Origin: Agrostemma githago
Taxonomy: Eukaryota; Streptophyta; Magnoliopsida; Caryophyllales; Caryophyllaceae
Length of the DNA stretch: 64,000 nucleotides
NCBI GenBank assembly: GCA_958450325.1
Contig: OY288250.1
Span: 50,048,898 to 50,112,897 of the forward strand
Direction of reading: 5' to 3'
In this document: positions 37,217 through 48,543 of the stretch, one piece after another
How positions within the stretch are numbered: position 1 is the first letter of the stretch
Layout: each line of letters starts with the position of its first letter
The notes under the pieces: model-generated
Databases searched by the model: none
The model's input: the letters and a program-made list of their open reading frames with translations, nothing else
Told to the model about the DNA's origin: nothing
Program-made: the position numbers and the translations under genes

Positions 37217-38791
37217 TGATGGTAGGGATTCATCACGTCCCTAGCCGATCAATATAACACCGACTAACCTAGTGGGTAGCTTGGGCAAGTCGGGATCGTA
37301 TCCACGAGGACGGTATATCAAGGTTTAGACTAGGTCTACCTACAACAAGACTAGATTACCAACAAACACGAAGAAGCGATAAATGGAAAACTATTATGGT
37401 GGAGGACTAAGAACTAGACTAACAATACTAAACAATGCTAATGATCGACCTAACAAATAAACTAGAGTAAACGATGTCTAACTAAGAAGATGAACTCAAA
37501 TATGGAAAGAAGTGGGGTAGATCGGGTTCATAGGAGTAGAAGGGTAATTGGGGTGATCAAGGGTATAGGAGTCTCCTAATCGCTAGAGTCGGTCCGGGCT
37601 CTCGCAACTTAGACCGATGTCAAGGTGGGTTCGGGCTCTCGCAACTTAGACCCTAGTTGGCACTCTCGTGACTATGACTATTCTCAACATTTCCACAAAA
37701 ATAAGCAATCAATGAGAAGATGAACACAAGTATGGGAAGCATGGCCACTACAACTCACACAAGCATATCAACAAACACATAGAGTGCCTACAATGTGACT
37801 AACAACAAAGATGCAACCTTTTCCCCTTAATCAACCCTAATCACCCATAATCTACACCTAATCCCCCTACTAAACCCCACAAGAAGACTACTCACTCATT
37901 ATCAAGAATAAAACAACCATAACAAGAGAAAATATTATCACTAAACAAACATCCATAATGATTAACAAGAACAATGATGCTAACAATATGAAAAGATTGA
38001 AACAAGATTAAATAAACAAGATTAAGAGTAAGAAAGGTTATACCAACACTAAGGAGATGAAAAGATGAAATCTTGTATAAATAAGAACCCAAATAAAACC
38101 CAAGGTTGTCAATCTTGGAGAATTCTTCAAGTATCCTCTTAATACAAGAACTAATTACAATAATTAACTAAGGATTAACTAAGATTAAGGGAAGATTAAA
38201 GCTAATGAGTGAGAGTAAATCTAGGGTTTTGGAGGCTTAAACTAATGTAGGTTAAGATAAGATGTCTTAAAATTACAAGAAGGGAGTATATATATATATG
38301 GGTACAAGAATGAAGGAGAAGAAAGAAAAGAGTCGTGCAGCAGCATCACGGTCCCGACCGGGACGGATCATACCGATCGGGACGGCCCTGTCATCCCGAT
38401 CGGGACGGGATGGTCCCGACCGGGATGGGCTCACAGCAGCCCTCTTAATGTAGCACCCCATCCCGAACGGGATGAGGCCATCCCGAACGGGATGGGTCTT
38501 GTATGCCTTCCTTAAACACTCTTTGGTCCTTCCTTACCTCTCATGGTTCGGGATTGGGTCTCAATGTCTCGGGGTCGATTCCAAGGTCTCGAGTCATCGT
38601 TCCTTTATCTCGTTGGCTCCAAAATGTGTATGTATTGAGTCGGAGTCGCTCCAACTCTTCCAATTCGGTCCCGGGAACCTGAAACGAACTAAAGGAAGCA
38701 TAAGAAGCCCATGAATCGCTCCAAAGGAGCGATTCCACAAGGAAAAAGGGACCAAAACACAACAAATAGGCACTACAAACTACACTTATCA
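37217..38791 (-). repeat. 5' LTR of element A
   Basis: 1575 bp, almost identical to 29084-30678, which implies a fairly recent insertion. Differences: one extra 20-bp palindrome unit at about 38471-38490 and a deletion of about 45 bp near 38546. Confidence 0.92.
38350..38494. repeat. CATCCCGNNCGGGATG cluster in 5' LTR of A
   Basis: Six palindromes where the 3' LTR has five: the unit CATCCCGAACGGGATG is present twice in tandem here and once there. Confidence 0.92.
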
Positions 38792-39089
38792 GTCAAAGTT
38801 TTCACTCCCCAGGGGATAATCGAGTCGGCATCTCGCCTAAACGTTGCATTCAAAACATGACGTGTCTACATACATGTACACCTAATACTTCAAAAGAAAT
38901 TTCAAAATCCCCACAGAGCTATCATTTTCAAGACAGGTATGACCGTCTACTCAAGGCTGGCGAGCCCTTCACGCAAGTCTAACGGACTTTAAACGACCCG
39001 ACCGGAAGGCTGCCAGGTTGTAATCCTCGATTAACCTGGTGGCTATTCTAACCTTTGCCTTGTCCAAGCCTTAGTCAGAGTGGGGGCTC
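38792..39089 (+). mobile_element. 3' end of internal region of Tat element T3
   Basis: This aligns as reverse complement with the last 300 bp before the 3' LTR of T4 (45702-45900), for example GCGAGCCCTTCACGCAAGTCTAA near 38962. It ends in the polypurine tract AGTGGGGGCTC. Element A inserted at its left edge; the first 5 bp are A's target duplication. Confidence 0.8.
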
Positions 39090-39509
39090 TTTAGACACCC
39101 GCATTATGCCTGCTTGTGTCTATAGCAGTCTCCTACAAAACACCCTAGAACGATCGGTGGCTAACATGCATCAATACGCTCGAATACGAACTCGGAATCA
39201 ATAGTATTCGACGTGGGAACTAGCGGATTACAAGTATCTCGAAACTGACCTTAAATCCAGACTCAGTGGGTCATTTCTAACAAAATAAAGCTACTTTGAG
39301 TCAAAAATACCATCGGGGGGCAAAATCGTCTTTTGTCGACCGAGTCAAACCCGGTCAAAGTCGAAACCCAAGAACAAAACAAACCCAAAAAGCCTCCAAA
39401 TACACTCAAAGATAAATTCAAAACGGAATCCGACTTTACCTCGAATAAACCGGATATCATTCTGTATTTTAAGTAACTTCCGATACGCGCGATTTCAACT
39501 GTTTGCAAC

Positions 39510-39580
39510 CAGGCGCGCCAGGACTGAGCAGCCTCAGGTGGACGCCCCAAAACTGAGTCGCACGCCTCCGGGCGCCCGAA
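39510..39580. repeat. GC-rich palindromic words upstream of TATA, T3 LTR
   Basis: AGGCGCGCCAGG, GCCTCAGGTGG and GGGCGCCCG lie 30-100 bp upstream of the TATA box, the same position as the palindromes of T1 and T2. Symmetry is weaker here. Confidence 0.6.
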
Positions 39581-39608
39581 TCTTAGGTCGGAGCATTTCG
39601 CAAAACTC

Positions 39609-39616
39609 TATAAATA
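39609..39616 (+). promoter_or_regulatory. TATA box of T3 LTR
   Basis: TATAAATA in CTCTATAAATACACCC, aligned with the T2 TATA box. Confidence 0.75.
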
Positions 39617-40183
39617 CACCCTTACGTTCGACGTTTCAAGGGACACATTTTTCATTTCTCAAAACCTTATTTCAGAAAACCGAGAAGAGCATTTTCATCC
39701 CCTTTACACACCTTAACTCACTTACATATACCAAATCGCTCCCCGCGTCTACAATGATACTCCGCGAGCCCGTATTTCGAAACATTGACATGTAGGTTAA
39801 GGGTGTTCGAACCCCGCTTTCTAATCCTTTAAACTCGTTTGTTTGTCGCATTACTAACATTACTAACTTTACATTTTCACATCTAACATTTTTATTTCTC
39901 GTTCTTAACATTACTAACTTTATATTTATGCATACTAAATTTTATGTACCGATATACTAATACCGCGTATACTACTACAAATATTATTTTCCAAATCGAT
40001 TCGAGTAAACGTCCGATGACGTAAAATCGAGCGTCGTAGGCCTTAAGGGCCAAACTACGACGCCGAAACGCAAAGAGCCTAATGTTTTTGACGCAAAATC
40101 AAACTTTCCAATCAAACATATTCGACAATTAACGCTGCCTAAAGTCTGTATAACCCCCAGAACAGGCCGCACCGGAGGTGGCA

Positions 40184-40227
40184 CAAGGCGCCTAAGGGTC
40201 AGGGCGCCTTATGGTGTGCGCCTGACC
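40184..40227. repeat. GGCGCC-centred words, mid T3 LTR
   Basis: AAGGCGCCTAAGGG, AGGGCGCCTTATGG and TGCGCCTGACCC within 44 bp; short dyads of the same type as those at 40846-40926. Confidence 0.6.
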
Positions 40228-40845
40228 CGTCGGGTTATAACGCTATCGCAGCAATTCTTTATCGAGTGTTTTTGATATCATTTTAAAAAATCGCTCTAAA
40301 TGCCTGACGTCGATTATGTAATCGAATGTCGCGCATAAAGACCTATCGATAATCGAAGTGGTACGAAACCCTATGACGTCAATCCGAGAGTCGTACGATC
40401 TACATGACCCGATAACGATGTCGTGATACAAAGGGCTCCGATATTCGTATTAAGTCGATACGGTCAATCTAAATCAAAAAATCGAGACGTTTAAGGACAA
40501 GTACCCCATTATGGCCGAAATGAGACAAAGTAGACTTCCAATATAGTCCACAACGATGCAAATTTTGCCTGAGGAATAACACTTGCGACGTTAGTCGACA
40601 CGCGTTAATCTATCACGTGATTCCTTTTCAAATCCATATTTCATACTCTATTTTACATTTTTACGACTTTGAGCGAACGTCTTATTACGTAAGTCTTATA
40701 TCAACGACTCCTTAGTCGGACTCGGTATACGATTGATCGGGACGGTCAGTTTTCGCCAGGATGAGTCAGGACGAGATATCAAGACTTCAGGATCAAGCTA
40801 GGATCACGCTTCAGTCCCGTTCGTTGCCTGTCTGGACGCCCAGGG

Positions 40846-40926
40846 TCAGGCGCTTGAACATCAGGCCGCCCCACCTCAGGCGCCTGAACATCAGGTCGAC
40901 TTACCTCAGGCGCCTGATTTCCAGGT
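40846..40926. repeat. TCAGGCGCCTGA palindrome cluster, transcribed part of T3 LTR
   Basis: Three spaced units, two with the perfect 12-bp palindrome TCAGGCGCCTGA (40876-40887 and 40906-40917), each followed by a half-site of the CAGG type. The position matches the downstream clusters of T1 and T2. Confidence 0.85.
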
Positions 40927-41736
40927 CGTACTTTTTCGTGCGTCCGAGCCTCTGTCCTCTTGTCAATACGTAGAGCAATACGTAGCTGATTAGAGTCTAT
41001 CAAATTATTTGTTTTACGGTTTCAGCTTACGTTTTCTATTCACGAGTCCGTTTATAGTTTACGTTTACCATTTAGAACTCGATATTATATCTTTGCTTGT
41101 CGTATTGTGAATTCCGGGTTGTATTCCGCCCGTGTAACTTGTAATCTACTTTCAAGTTATTAATTTCCGTTGTTTGGATTTACTATTTTCAAATGAACAT
41201 CGCATGCTAAAACAACTTCGACATATTCTAAGATGCAGTAAACGATTTACTAAACATGTAAATTCGCATGTTTAGCATAAAGCAATGGTTGTCATACAAT
41301 TCACCAACTTACTAACACGCGTACACGAACACCAATCGATATCTTAGTAGAGGCCGCTATGTGCGGGCGGGGTTGGGTATCCTTCGTGGGCTTCCCAACA
41401 CGTACCTTCACCCCTTACTCAGAACTTTCGGTTTTCGGATGCCCGAAACCATCGGCAAACGAGAGTCATTCAATATACGGAACTCGATAATTCGACATCA
41501 GTATCGTTATGCAAAGGGACGAACCCCACAAACACTAGAACTATAAGGCAAACTGTGCCTTGTGCGCAATATGCCTAAGTATAGAGTGGGTTCTAATGGG
41601 TCCGAAGTCCCATAAAGTTCGGTGGTGACTCCTACTTCGATTTAAATTTCAATCCGAGATCAATCTCACACAAGAACATCCGCCTACCCAAACCCGCGCC
41701 TAACCGCGCTGGGCATGGACCTATGTCAAGTCCACA

Positions 41737-43387
41737 AGTCCACTTATTGTGTGTGTTTCACGTAACTCGTGCTGTCGAAGCTAGATATGTCGTCATGTTA
41801 AATTCTGCGGGACTTGGTGCATGCATTCGTAAAAAAATGTTCTGTCCCATGGTGAATGTGTTGACACAGGAAGAGTTCTATCAATGATGGAATCGTCTCA
41901 TATTGAAGTGGCCCCAGAATGCCGGGTATTTGACACTAACGTGGATGCAGTACAACCAATGCTGGGCTAGAGTTTGGACTAACCAGATGACACAATTGGG
42001 TAACACTACTACGAGGAGAGTGGAATCCGTCCATGGAGCTCTGAAAAATTCTTTGAGGAGTGTCAGTCTTGCGTTCGATACCATATGGGCGCGTACACAC
42101 GAGTTTATCGGACGACAACATGTTGAAATCAAGAAATTGTTGGAGGATTCTAGATCAACCGTACTTCATGAATCTGGTGGATATGGACGTTACTCTTCAG
42201 AAAAGTCTCTAGGTAACTTTTAATTCCATTAACTTTAACTTATTAAACTTTTAAGAACTTTAACATTAACTTTTATTCTTGTGTGTAGGCATGCAATTAC
42301 CCTAATGCAAGACGAGTTGGCTTATGCGGACACGTTCGGTGGAGGGGTGTACGACTTATGTGATTGTTCGTATCCCTCCACTCATGGACTCCCGTGTGCG
42401 TGTGAACTGTTTACATTGAGGCGACAGGGTCGTAGGGTGCACCTTCGTCATATACACCCTTTTTGGAATATTTTGGAGTATGGCTCCAACGCCGCTATGC
42501 CGGCAACTGACGAGGACAGGTTTGACCATATTATTGCGCAAATCAAACAAGTCGATCCTGCAGTCATGGAGGAGGTTATGGACACCCTATTGAATCATTT
42601 ACATAATGGAGAGAGCAACGTAGAAGAACCTGATGTTGTCGAGAACTCGAAGGGTAGGCCGATGGTAAGATTGAGGAATCCGGCAAGTAGGGAACCATGC
42701 GGATTCGAGCACGCACGTAGAACACACAAGGACCGTAAGCCACGCCAACCACCAAGGCATGAGCCGAATTTGATTGGTAATTGGGACACGGAGTTCAGGG
42801 CACCTTTGGAGCATAACCTTAATGTTGGAGACTCAAGTTCGTTTCCGTCATTGAGGTACGTCCCTGATTTCCTTCGTCCATTCCTGAAAGGTTGGGTGAA
42901 CATCATAGGGGACGGCCATTGCTGTTTTTGTGTAATCTCTCATGCTTTAAGGGGGGATTAGGACGACTGCATTCAGACCAGGTACGCATTGTTGAGAGAG
43001 ATAGGACACCAAGTGTACGATCATGTTTATTACACTTCCGATTGATAGGCTGCGGCATAGCAACACATCGGATTCATGCAGCGTGTCGCGGTCGCTTCCA
43101 ACCATTGGTTGGATAATCATGATTTCCTTGGGTTCGCCACGATATACAACTAGGCTATCTGCGTTATTACTGCAAATGAAGTTAAAGGGGACACGTGACT
43201 TGACATTGTTCTAGCTACATACTTGCCACTTGCAGCGCCACCAGGAGTGAATAGACCTTATGGGGTCATATGCATTATACATGCTTTCAATCATTGGGAA
43301 CGTATACGATTAGGAGATGCCTTTCCCACGCCATGTTTACACGTTGCATAGGAACATTGGTGTGATCCTAGTATTCTGCATTGGCAG
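41737..43387 (+). pseudogene. MULE-type transposase C-terminus with SWIM finger and OTU protease domain
   Basis: The plus-strand translation gives the end of a Mutator-type transposase. LTWMQYNQCWARVWTNQMTQ and TTTRRVESVHGALKNSLR lie at 41930-42060, where the conserved RVES-H motif carries the last catalytic Glu region. A SWIM-like finger follows (CDCSYPSTHGLPCACEL, 42360-42415), then an OTU-type cysteine protease start (IIGDGHCCFCVISHALRG near 42905) and decayed OTU sequence to 43387 (HWERIRLGDAFPTPCLH). A GT...AG intron probably lies at 42213-42288, though joining it shifts the phase by one base. Stops at 41885 and 42961 and later frame breaks mark it as dead. The 5' half is missing at the T3 LTR. 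T4 interrupts the 3' part. Confidence 0.75.
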
Positions 43388-43392
43388 GATAT

Positions 43393-45701
43393 TGTGGACA
43401 TGGCATAGGTTCACCCCGACGCGGCCACACGCGTGTTTGGGGAGGCGAATGAATCTCCATATGAGATGGTCAAATTGAAATTTAAATCGAAGTAGGAGTC
43501 GCCACCGAATTTTGTGGTTATTCGGAACCATTCGAGCCCACTCTATGTCGTAGTGGGCCGTATACAAAATACGGACCATTTCCGATGTCAGAGTTTATTG
43601 GGCTCGTCCCTTTGCATTACGATACCGATACCGACATTATCGGATATCGTGTATTGAATGACTCTCGTTGCCAATGGATTCGGACATCCGAAAACCATGG
43701 TTCTGAGTAAGGGGTGAGGGTACGTGTTGGGAAGTTCACTAAGAACACCCAACCCCGCCCGCACTTAGCGGCCTTTACTAAGATATCGTTCATTTTTGGT
43801 GTACACGCGTTAGTTCGACGGTTGAATGATATGCAAACATTATTTTCCTAAGCATGTGAGAAAAATAAAATGGGTTGCTAAGTCGTTTAATGCATGTTAA
43901 ACTAATAACGTCAAAGTTATTTTAGCATGTGAAGTTCGTTTTAGTCTAATAAAACGGTAAAAAACAAATAAAGAGCTACAAACACGAGAAAACGAGTTAG
44001 TAACGTTTGAATAAATCGAATAAAGACGTAAATAAATAATATGCATGACTCGAAAAAGATTTAATGACACGTGATGGATTTATCGAGTTGACCGAGGTCG
44101 AAAAAAAAGTATTTATCGAAATATGTCGCGAAAGTCGCATTTTAATGTAAGGTTCGAAAAGAATTAAAAATAGAAAAGCGAAGAAACGAAAAAAAGAGCC
44201 CGGCGGATCAGGCTGCCGCGCGGGTCGCCTGACAGGCGCGCGACCCGCGTGGTGGCCTGCCGGTTTTTTTTATTTGTCGAAAAATCAGTAATTTTTATAA
44301 ATCGCGTACAAATATGGATTAATTTCTACTCGATTTATATTTTCTATATTCGTCGTATTCGATATTCGATTATGAAATCGATATCGTATAGTCGGAATGT
44401 TTTAGAAAAAGTTTAAAAAAAGTTTGTTTTGACGAAAAAGTAAAAAAAAAAAAAAGAATTTGAACGAAAAAGATGTTAATTCTCTCCGCGTTTAAAATCA
44501 TCGAATTTTGTTTTTTTTAAAAAAAAGATGTAATGATTTTGTTAGTATCAACGAGAATTAATTAATTTAGTTCTTGTAGATACGATATTTGATTAGAGAA
44601 TCGGTATCGTATTTTAAGAACGTTGTATGAAAAAATAGTTTTATAGTATCGATTATTAGTAATAATCAAAAATATGTGACGAACGACCCATATTAATAAT
44701 ACGAAACGACCGACGACCCGTAAAAAAAAGTGACGGACGAAAAAAAGGAAAAAGACGTGAGAGAGAGAGAGAGAGAGAAAGGAGAAGAATCGGGTTTGAT
44801 TTACACCCTCAACCTACATGCTTTACTTTCTCGGTATGAAGCTCGCCGGATGGTGGCTTAGGCTCGGGAGCGTCGGGATGATGCGGGATGAGTTAAGGGG
44901 TCGGTTTTTGGATGTATGATGGGACGGGTTTGGCTGGATGGGGGGTCGGTTTCGTCGGTATTTCGAGGCTACTTCGGGATTACGTCAGGAATTGCTAGAT
45001 ATCGAGGGTGTATGCTAATAATCGTGAGTGTTGTGTTTTTTGGTTGGTGAAAATTGTTGTCTTTTGTGTTGAATATGAGGTCCTATTTATAGGAGTCGAG
45101 GTAGTCTTGCTTGTGTGACAAGAAATACCGGTTTGGATAGGAAACACGAGAGTTCGAAAGGGAACGAAAGTCTCGTTTCTTGGTGGAGAAGCCAAGTATC
45201 TCGGCTGTCATTAAGAGTTCGCCGAGTATTTTGGCTGTTTGGGATGTCTTGGCCGAGTATCTGGAGCTCGGTCGGTGTCTGATTCGGTTTCCGGATAGAA
45301 TTCCTACTTGAGATCGAATTCTATCCTTAAACGGATTTGTTTAATATTTTTTGAAGATGATTTTTGTAGTATTTGGGACCGGATCAGCCGTGTGAGGTGT
45401 CACGGCTGACTCGTATGTCTCGAGAATATTTTTGACCGGGTTTTGACTCGGTCATAAAAAGACGGTTTTACCCCTGGTGTCGGAATCGACCCAAATTAAT
45501 CTTATTTGACTCGAAACGACCCGCTGGGCCTGAATTTGAGGCTGGTTTTGTAAGATTTGTACTCCGTAATAAGCCCAAGCCAAATGTCTATGATTTCGAG
45601 CCCATATCCAAGTCCATTAAAGCATGTTCGCGTCCGATCATCATCGGGTGTTTGGCGGGACCTACTATAGACACCTGGCGGTCAAAATGTGGGTGTCTAC
45701 A
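43393..45701 (-). repeat. 3' LTR of T4
   Basis: 2309 bp, plus-strand ends TGTGGACATGGCAT and GGGTGTCTACA. TATA box (minus) at 45084-45091. An inverted repeat lies at 44219-44249. It is nearly identical to the 5' LTR apart from a few indels. Confidence 0.93.
44219..44249. repeat. GC-rich inverted repeat in T4 LTR
   Basis: CGCGGGTCGC (44219-44228) and GCGACCCGCG (44240-44249) form a 10-bp stem around an 11-nt spacer containing CCTGACAGG. It lies in the transcribed part of the LTR, as the downstream palindrome clusters of T1-T3 do. The 5' LTR copy is at 56710-56740. Confidence 0.8.
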
Positions 45702-45712
45702 GAGCCCCCACT
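45702..45712 (-). other. Polypurine tract of T4
   Basis: AGTGGGGGCTC on the minus strand, directly before the 3' LTR start TGTAGACACCC; the same motif precedes the T3 LTR. Confidence 0.8.
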
Positions 45713-46429
45713 ATGACTGAGGCTTGGACAAGGCGAAAGTCAGAGTAGCTACCAGGCCAATCGAGGATTAAGACCTGGCAGACTTCTGATCGAGTCGTTT
45801 AGAGTCTATTAGACTTGCGTGAAGGGCTCGCAAGCCATAAGATAGAAATCATACTTGGATAGATGTCAATAATGTCGTGGGGACTTTTCTTAAAAAGTTT
45901 TGGGTATGTCTGTTTACAGACATATCCATCTTGGAATGGCGCAGGAGCTCCACTAGAAGCTGTGGGTATACCGCTTACTGATAATCCCACTCGGAATGGC
46001 GCGGGAGCCTCCACTAGAAGCTGGGGATGTACCGCTTACTGATACATCCGATTCTTCAATAAAAATGTTGCTTGAATTTTCACTGGGAATTTTCTTTTGA
46101 GAATTTTTCGGGGGTCTTGGGATACCTGTATGCTTTGCATGCAACATTCAGATAAAACATCGACTCATGCTGGGGAAGAAAATGAAATTTTTTTTTTGAC
46201 TGATTGAATTTTGGAGAAAGATTTTTTTTTAAATTTCGAAAAAAGCCTAATTTTTTTTTTCTAAAAAAAGAAAATTTGGAAATAGGAATGCTTGGGACGA
46301 CTTGATTCCTGATCAGATTCTGACACAGCTTCCTAAAATTATCTGGTTAGGCCTGTATGCCTAGGTGAAGTAGGGAACATCGTAAAAAATCCCTATTCCA
46401 GGGGTGACTAGGAGAGGGGATTTCTCTAT
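45713..46429. mobile_element. T4 3' untranslated region between LTR and antisense gene
   Basis: About 700 bp without a gene on either strand. A direct repeat of about 65 bp, containing GGAATGGCGC.GGAGC and CCACTAGAAGCTG.GG, occurs near 45930-45975 and 45990-46035. The right end is the promoter region of the antisense gene. Confidence 0.6.
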
Positions 46430-46437
46430 TATAAATA
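46430..46437 (+). promoter_or_regulatory. TATA box of the T4 antisense gene
   Basis: TATAAATA in TCTCTATTATAAATAGAGAG, 100 bp upstream of the ATG at 46537, on the strand opposite to the retrotransposon. The context and spacing suit a plant promoter with a leader of about 70 nt. Confidence 0.6.
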
Positions 46438-46536
46438 GAGAGTTCTTGCCCTTAATCTTCTCATATTCCAACACAAATATTTCCTTCTATCTTAAAATCC
46501 CTTTAGACTTCTTAAGATAAAACAAAACTTTCTGCT

Positions 46537-48193
46537 ATGGGTATCGAACATCTAACCGCGATGCTTCACGCGTGGGCCCAGGATTTCCGAGATGGAGATA
46601 AGGTTCAGCTAACTCAGATGGGAATTGTGGCTTTATTCCCGCTCCAGCGACTCAAGGTGGATGCGCATTTTTTGGACGCTTTCTTAACTTTTTGGGATGC
46701 TACCCACCATTTTTTTGCCTTTCCCCGGGGAGAAATATGTCCCCTTCCCGAAGAGATTGCAGCCGTAGGGGGTTGGTGTCCCAATGCTCATCCTGCTATT
46801 CCTCCTTTTTATCCTGATCCAAGGAGGAGACTGAGGGACTTTCTTGGGTTGTCTCATGCTGAGACTTCTCGTATGGTGAAGGGAAATTCTGTTTCCCTGT
46901 TTGATTTGGATGATAAATTCATGGATCCAAATGGTGCCAGAATTTCTTCTATCCATAGGCGTAGAGCTTTTGCCTTCTGTATGCTACATCGATACGCCTT
47001 CGAAGGTCGGATGGATGCTGACTCATGTTTGGGTGAAATCAGGCTGATCAGCATAGTGGATCAGATGGAGGCAGGTTACAGCCCAGCCTGGCTGATAACT
47101 GGGGAGATCATCATGGGCCTTGATGCTAGGAGGCTTGACCCAGATCGGCAATTAACGGGCAGTATTCGTCTTCTGCAGGTATTTGACCTTTTTCTTTCGA
47201 AATTTTTTCCGAATTTTTTTTTTTCAATTTTTCGATTTTTTTGATTTTTTTTCGGAATTTTTCGATTTTTTTTTAAAAGTTTTTTACTTTTCAAAAATTT
47301 TGCAGATCTGGTTATCCGAGTGCCTGTCGATCATAGAGTCCCCGGCGAACATATCCAGATATCGAAGCTGTCAAATTGGCTCGCGGTCCCGGCGAATTAG
47401 CTCGAGCCATCACATAAATCGGAAGTATTGGGATGAAGAGCTAAAATTCCATGGCGGGCCCTTGATTAGGTGCAACGTGATCTGGTGGTTCCTCTCTAAG
47501 ATGACGGGCCTAGCTAAAAGAGATAAAGCCCGTTACCTGGTTATCTTGTCTTTGGAATGGACCGTCCATATCTACCCGGATCGTCTTCTAAGGCAGTTCG
47601 GTTCGTTTCAACAGATTCCCGAAACTGAAGCAATTATTAGCGTTTCGCTCCAATTGACGGATGCTATGTGTGACACGTGGTTACAACGCTGGTTTACCCG
47701 TGTCATGTGGACTATACCTCGCCCTTGTCAAACCACTTGGGCTTCTGAATCATATCGTAAATGGACTTCCGAAGAATCTGAAGAAGCCCGTAAGGCTTTG
47801 AAGACTGGTGAGGCTTTTGACTTAGCCCGTAGGGAATCCGTAAAAGATAATAGATGGTTCTTTGACGACGAAGAAACTCCAACTACCTTTATCCGGCCGG
47901 AGTCAGGTTCTAAGTTAAAAACTAAGACTCGAGCTAAAGAGACCGGTGCTAGCGACTTGGAGAGAAGACTCGGACCAAAGCTAGCGGTTCGAGACAAGCT
48001 TGGACCGCGGGAACGGTTACCCAAGAGGGTAAGGGCCCGGCTAGGGCCGACCGAGGTGACCGGGAAGTCAAGTTTGAAGAAACGAGCCCGGGTTAAGGAG
48101 GTTCCCTTAGTGATTCGAGAGCGTTCACCTCCGAGTCGACGCCGGTGGACCGAGAAAGAAGCTAAGGACAAGGGAAAGCGAAAAATGCCTTAG
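46537..48193 (+). CDS. Antisense two-exon gene in T4: plant-mobile-domain/DUF7745-like protein
   Basis: Exon 1 is 46537-47178, the intron 47179-47305 (GTATTTG...TTTTGCAG, T-rich, 127 bp) and exon 2 47306-48193. Splicing is in phase 0 and gives 509 aa without a stop. Residues about 35-130 (FLTFWDATHHFFAFPRGEIC, then PLPEEIAAVGGWCPNAHP) and 270-350 (WWFLSKMTGLAKRDKARYLV; RLLRQFGSFQQIPE) resemble the plant mobile domain and DUF7745 families, which are common in transposons. The last 100 residues are strongly basic (SPPSRRRWTEKEAKDKGKRK), suggesting nuclear or nucleic-acid binding. It converges on integrase with a 350-bp gap. Function is unknown; it may help the element or be a captured gene. Family assignment is by motif memory and moderate; the gene model is well supported. 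Confidence 0.75.
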
Positions 48194-48268
48194 ATTCTTT
48201 ATTATTTGAATATTAGTACTATTTGTGTGTTGTTTTTTTTTTGGATTTTTTTGTGATTAAATTTTTGA

Positions 48269-48278
48269 AATAAATAAA
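48269..48278 (+). terminator. Poly(A) signals of the antisense gene
   Basis: Two overlapping AATAAA hexamers (48269-48274 and 48273-48278), about 76 bp after the stop codon, within a T-rich region. They would end the antisense transcript before it runs into integrase. Confidence 0.55.
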
Positions 48279-48543
48279 GGAAGTTTATTAAAAACCGTTC
48301 CTGTTTTTTCGATTGCAGTGGTTGTGCCCTTTTGAGGGGCTGCCTACGTATCCACAGATAGCGGAATCAAACCAACAGTAGTTCAGACTTTAAATTGCAA
48401 TTTCGAAATACATCAAGACTATTGGTTCAAGATGTTTGTAACAGTAGAATAAGTAATTCTAACTTTTGACTTGTCTTTAAAAAGTTTATTTTTGAAAAAG
48501 ATGTTTTTTATAAACTTTTGCAAATGACATTGAGAGAAACGGG

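Larger units (their letters stand above)
29084..38791 (-). mobile_element. Complete Athila-like element A, non-autonomous (gag-protease only)
   Basis: A 9.7-kb minus-strand element bounded by two nearly identical LTRs (29084-30678 and 37217-38791) and flanked by the 5-bp target duplication GTCAA (29079-29083 and 38792-38796). Order on the minus strand: 5' LTR, primer site, leader, gag, protease, a long non-coding region with palindrome array and hairpin, polypurine tract, 3' LTR. Reverse transcriptase, RNase H and integrase are absent, so mobility needed enzymes supplied by a relative. This fits the published TR-GAG class (terminal repeats plus gag). Its left flank is the LTR of B and its right flank is T3 sequence. 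Confidence 0.92.
39090..41736 (+). repeat. 3' LTR of Tat element T3
   Basis: A 2647-bp LTR with start TTTAGACACCCGCATT (expected TGTAGACACC, so the terminal G is mutated) and end GTCAAGTCCACA. TATA box at 39609-39616. It is about as related to the T2 LTR as a different subfamily would be. In place of the CACTCGATCGAGTG word it has GGCGCC-centred words at matching positions. It is followed by the MULE pseudogene into which T3 presumably inserted. Confidence 0.88.

Noticed and set aside
42892..43214. Short plus-strand frames after the OTU motif
   Set aside because: They are out-of-frame readings of the decayed OTU domain, whose true sequence is visible in pieces in other frames.
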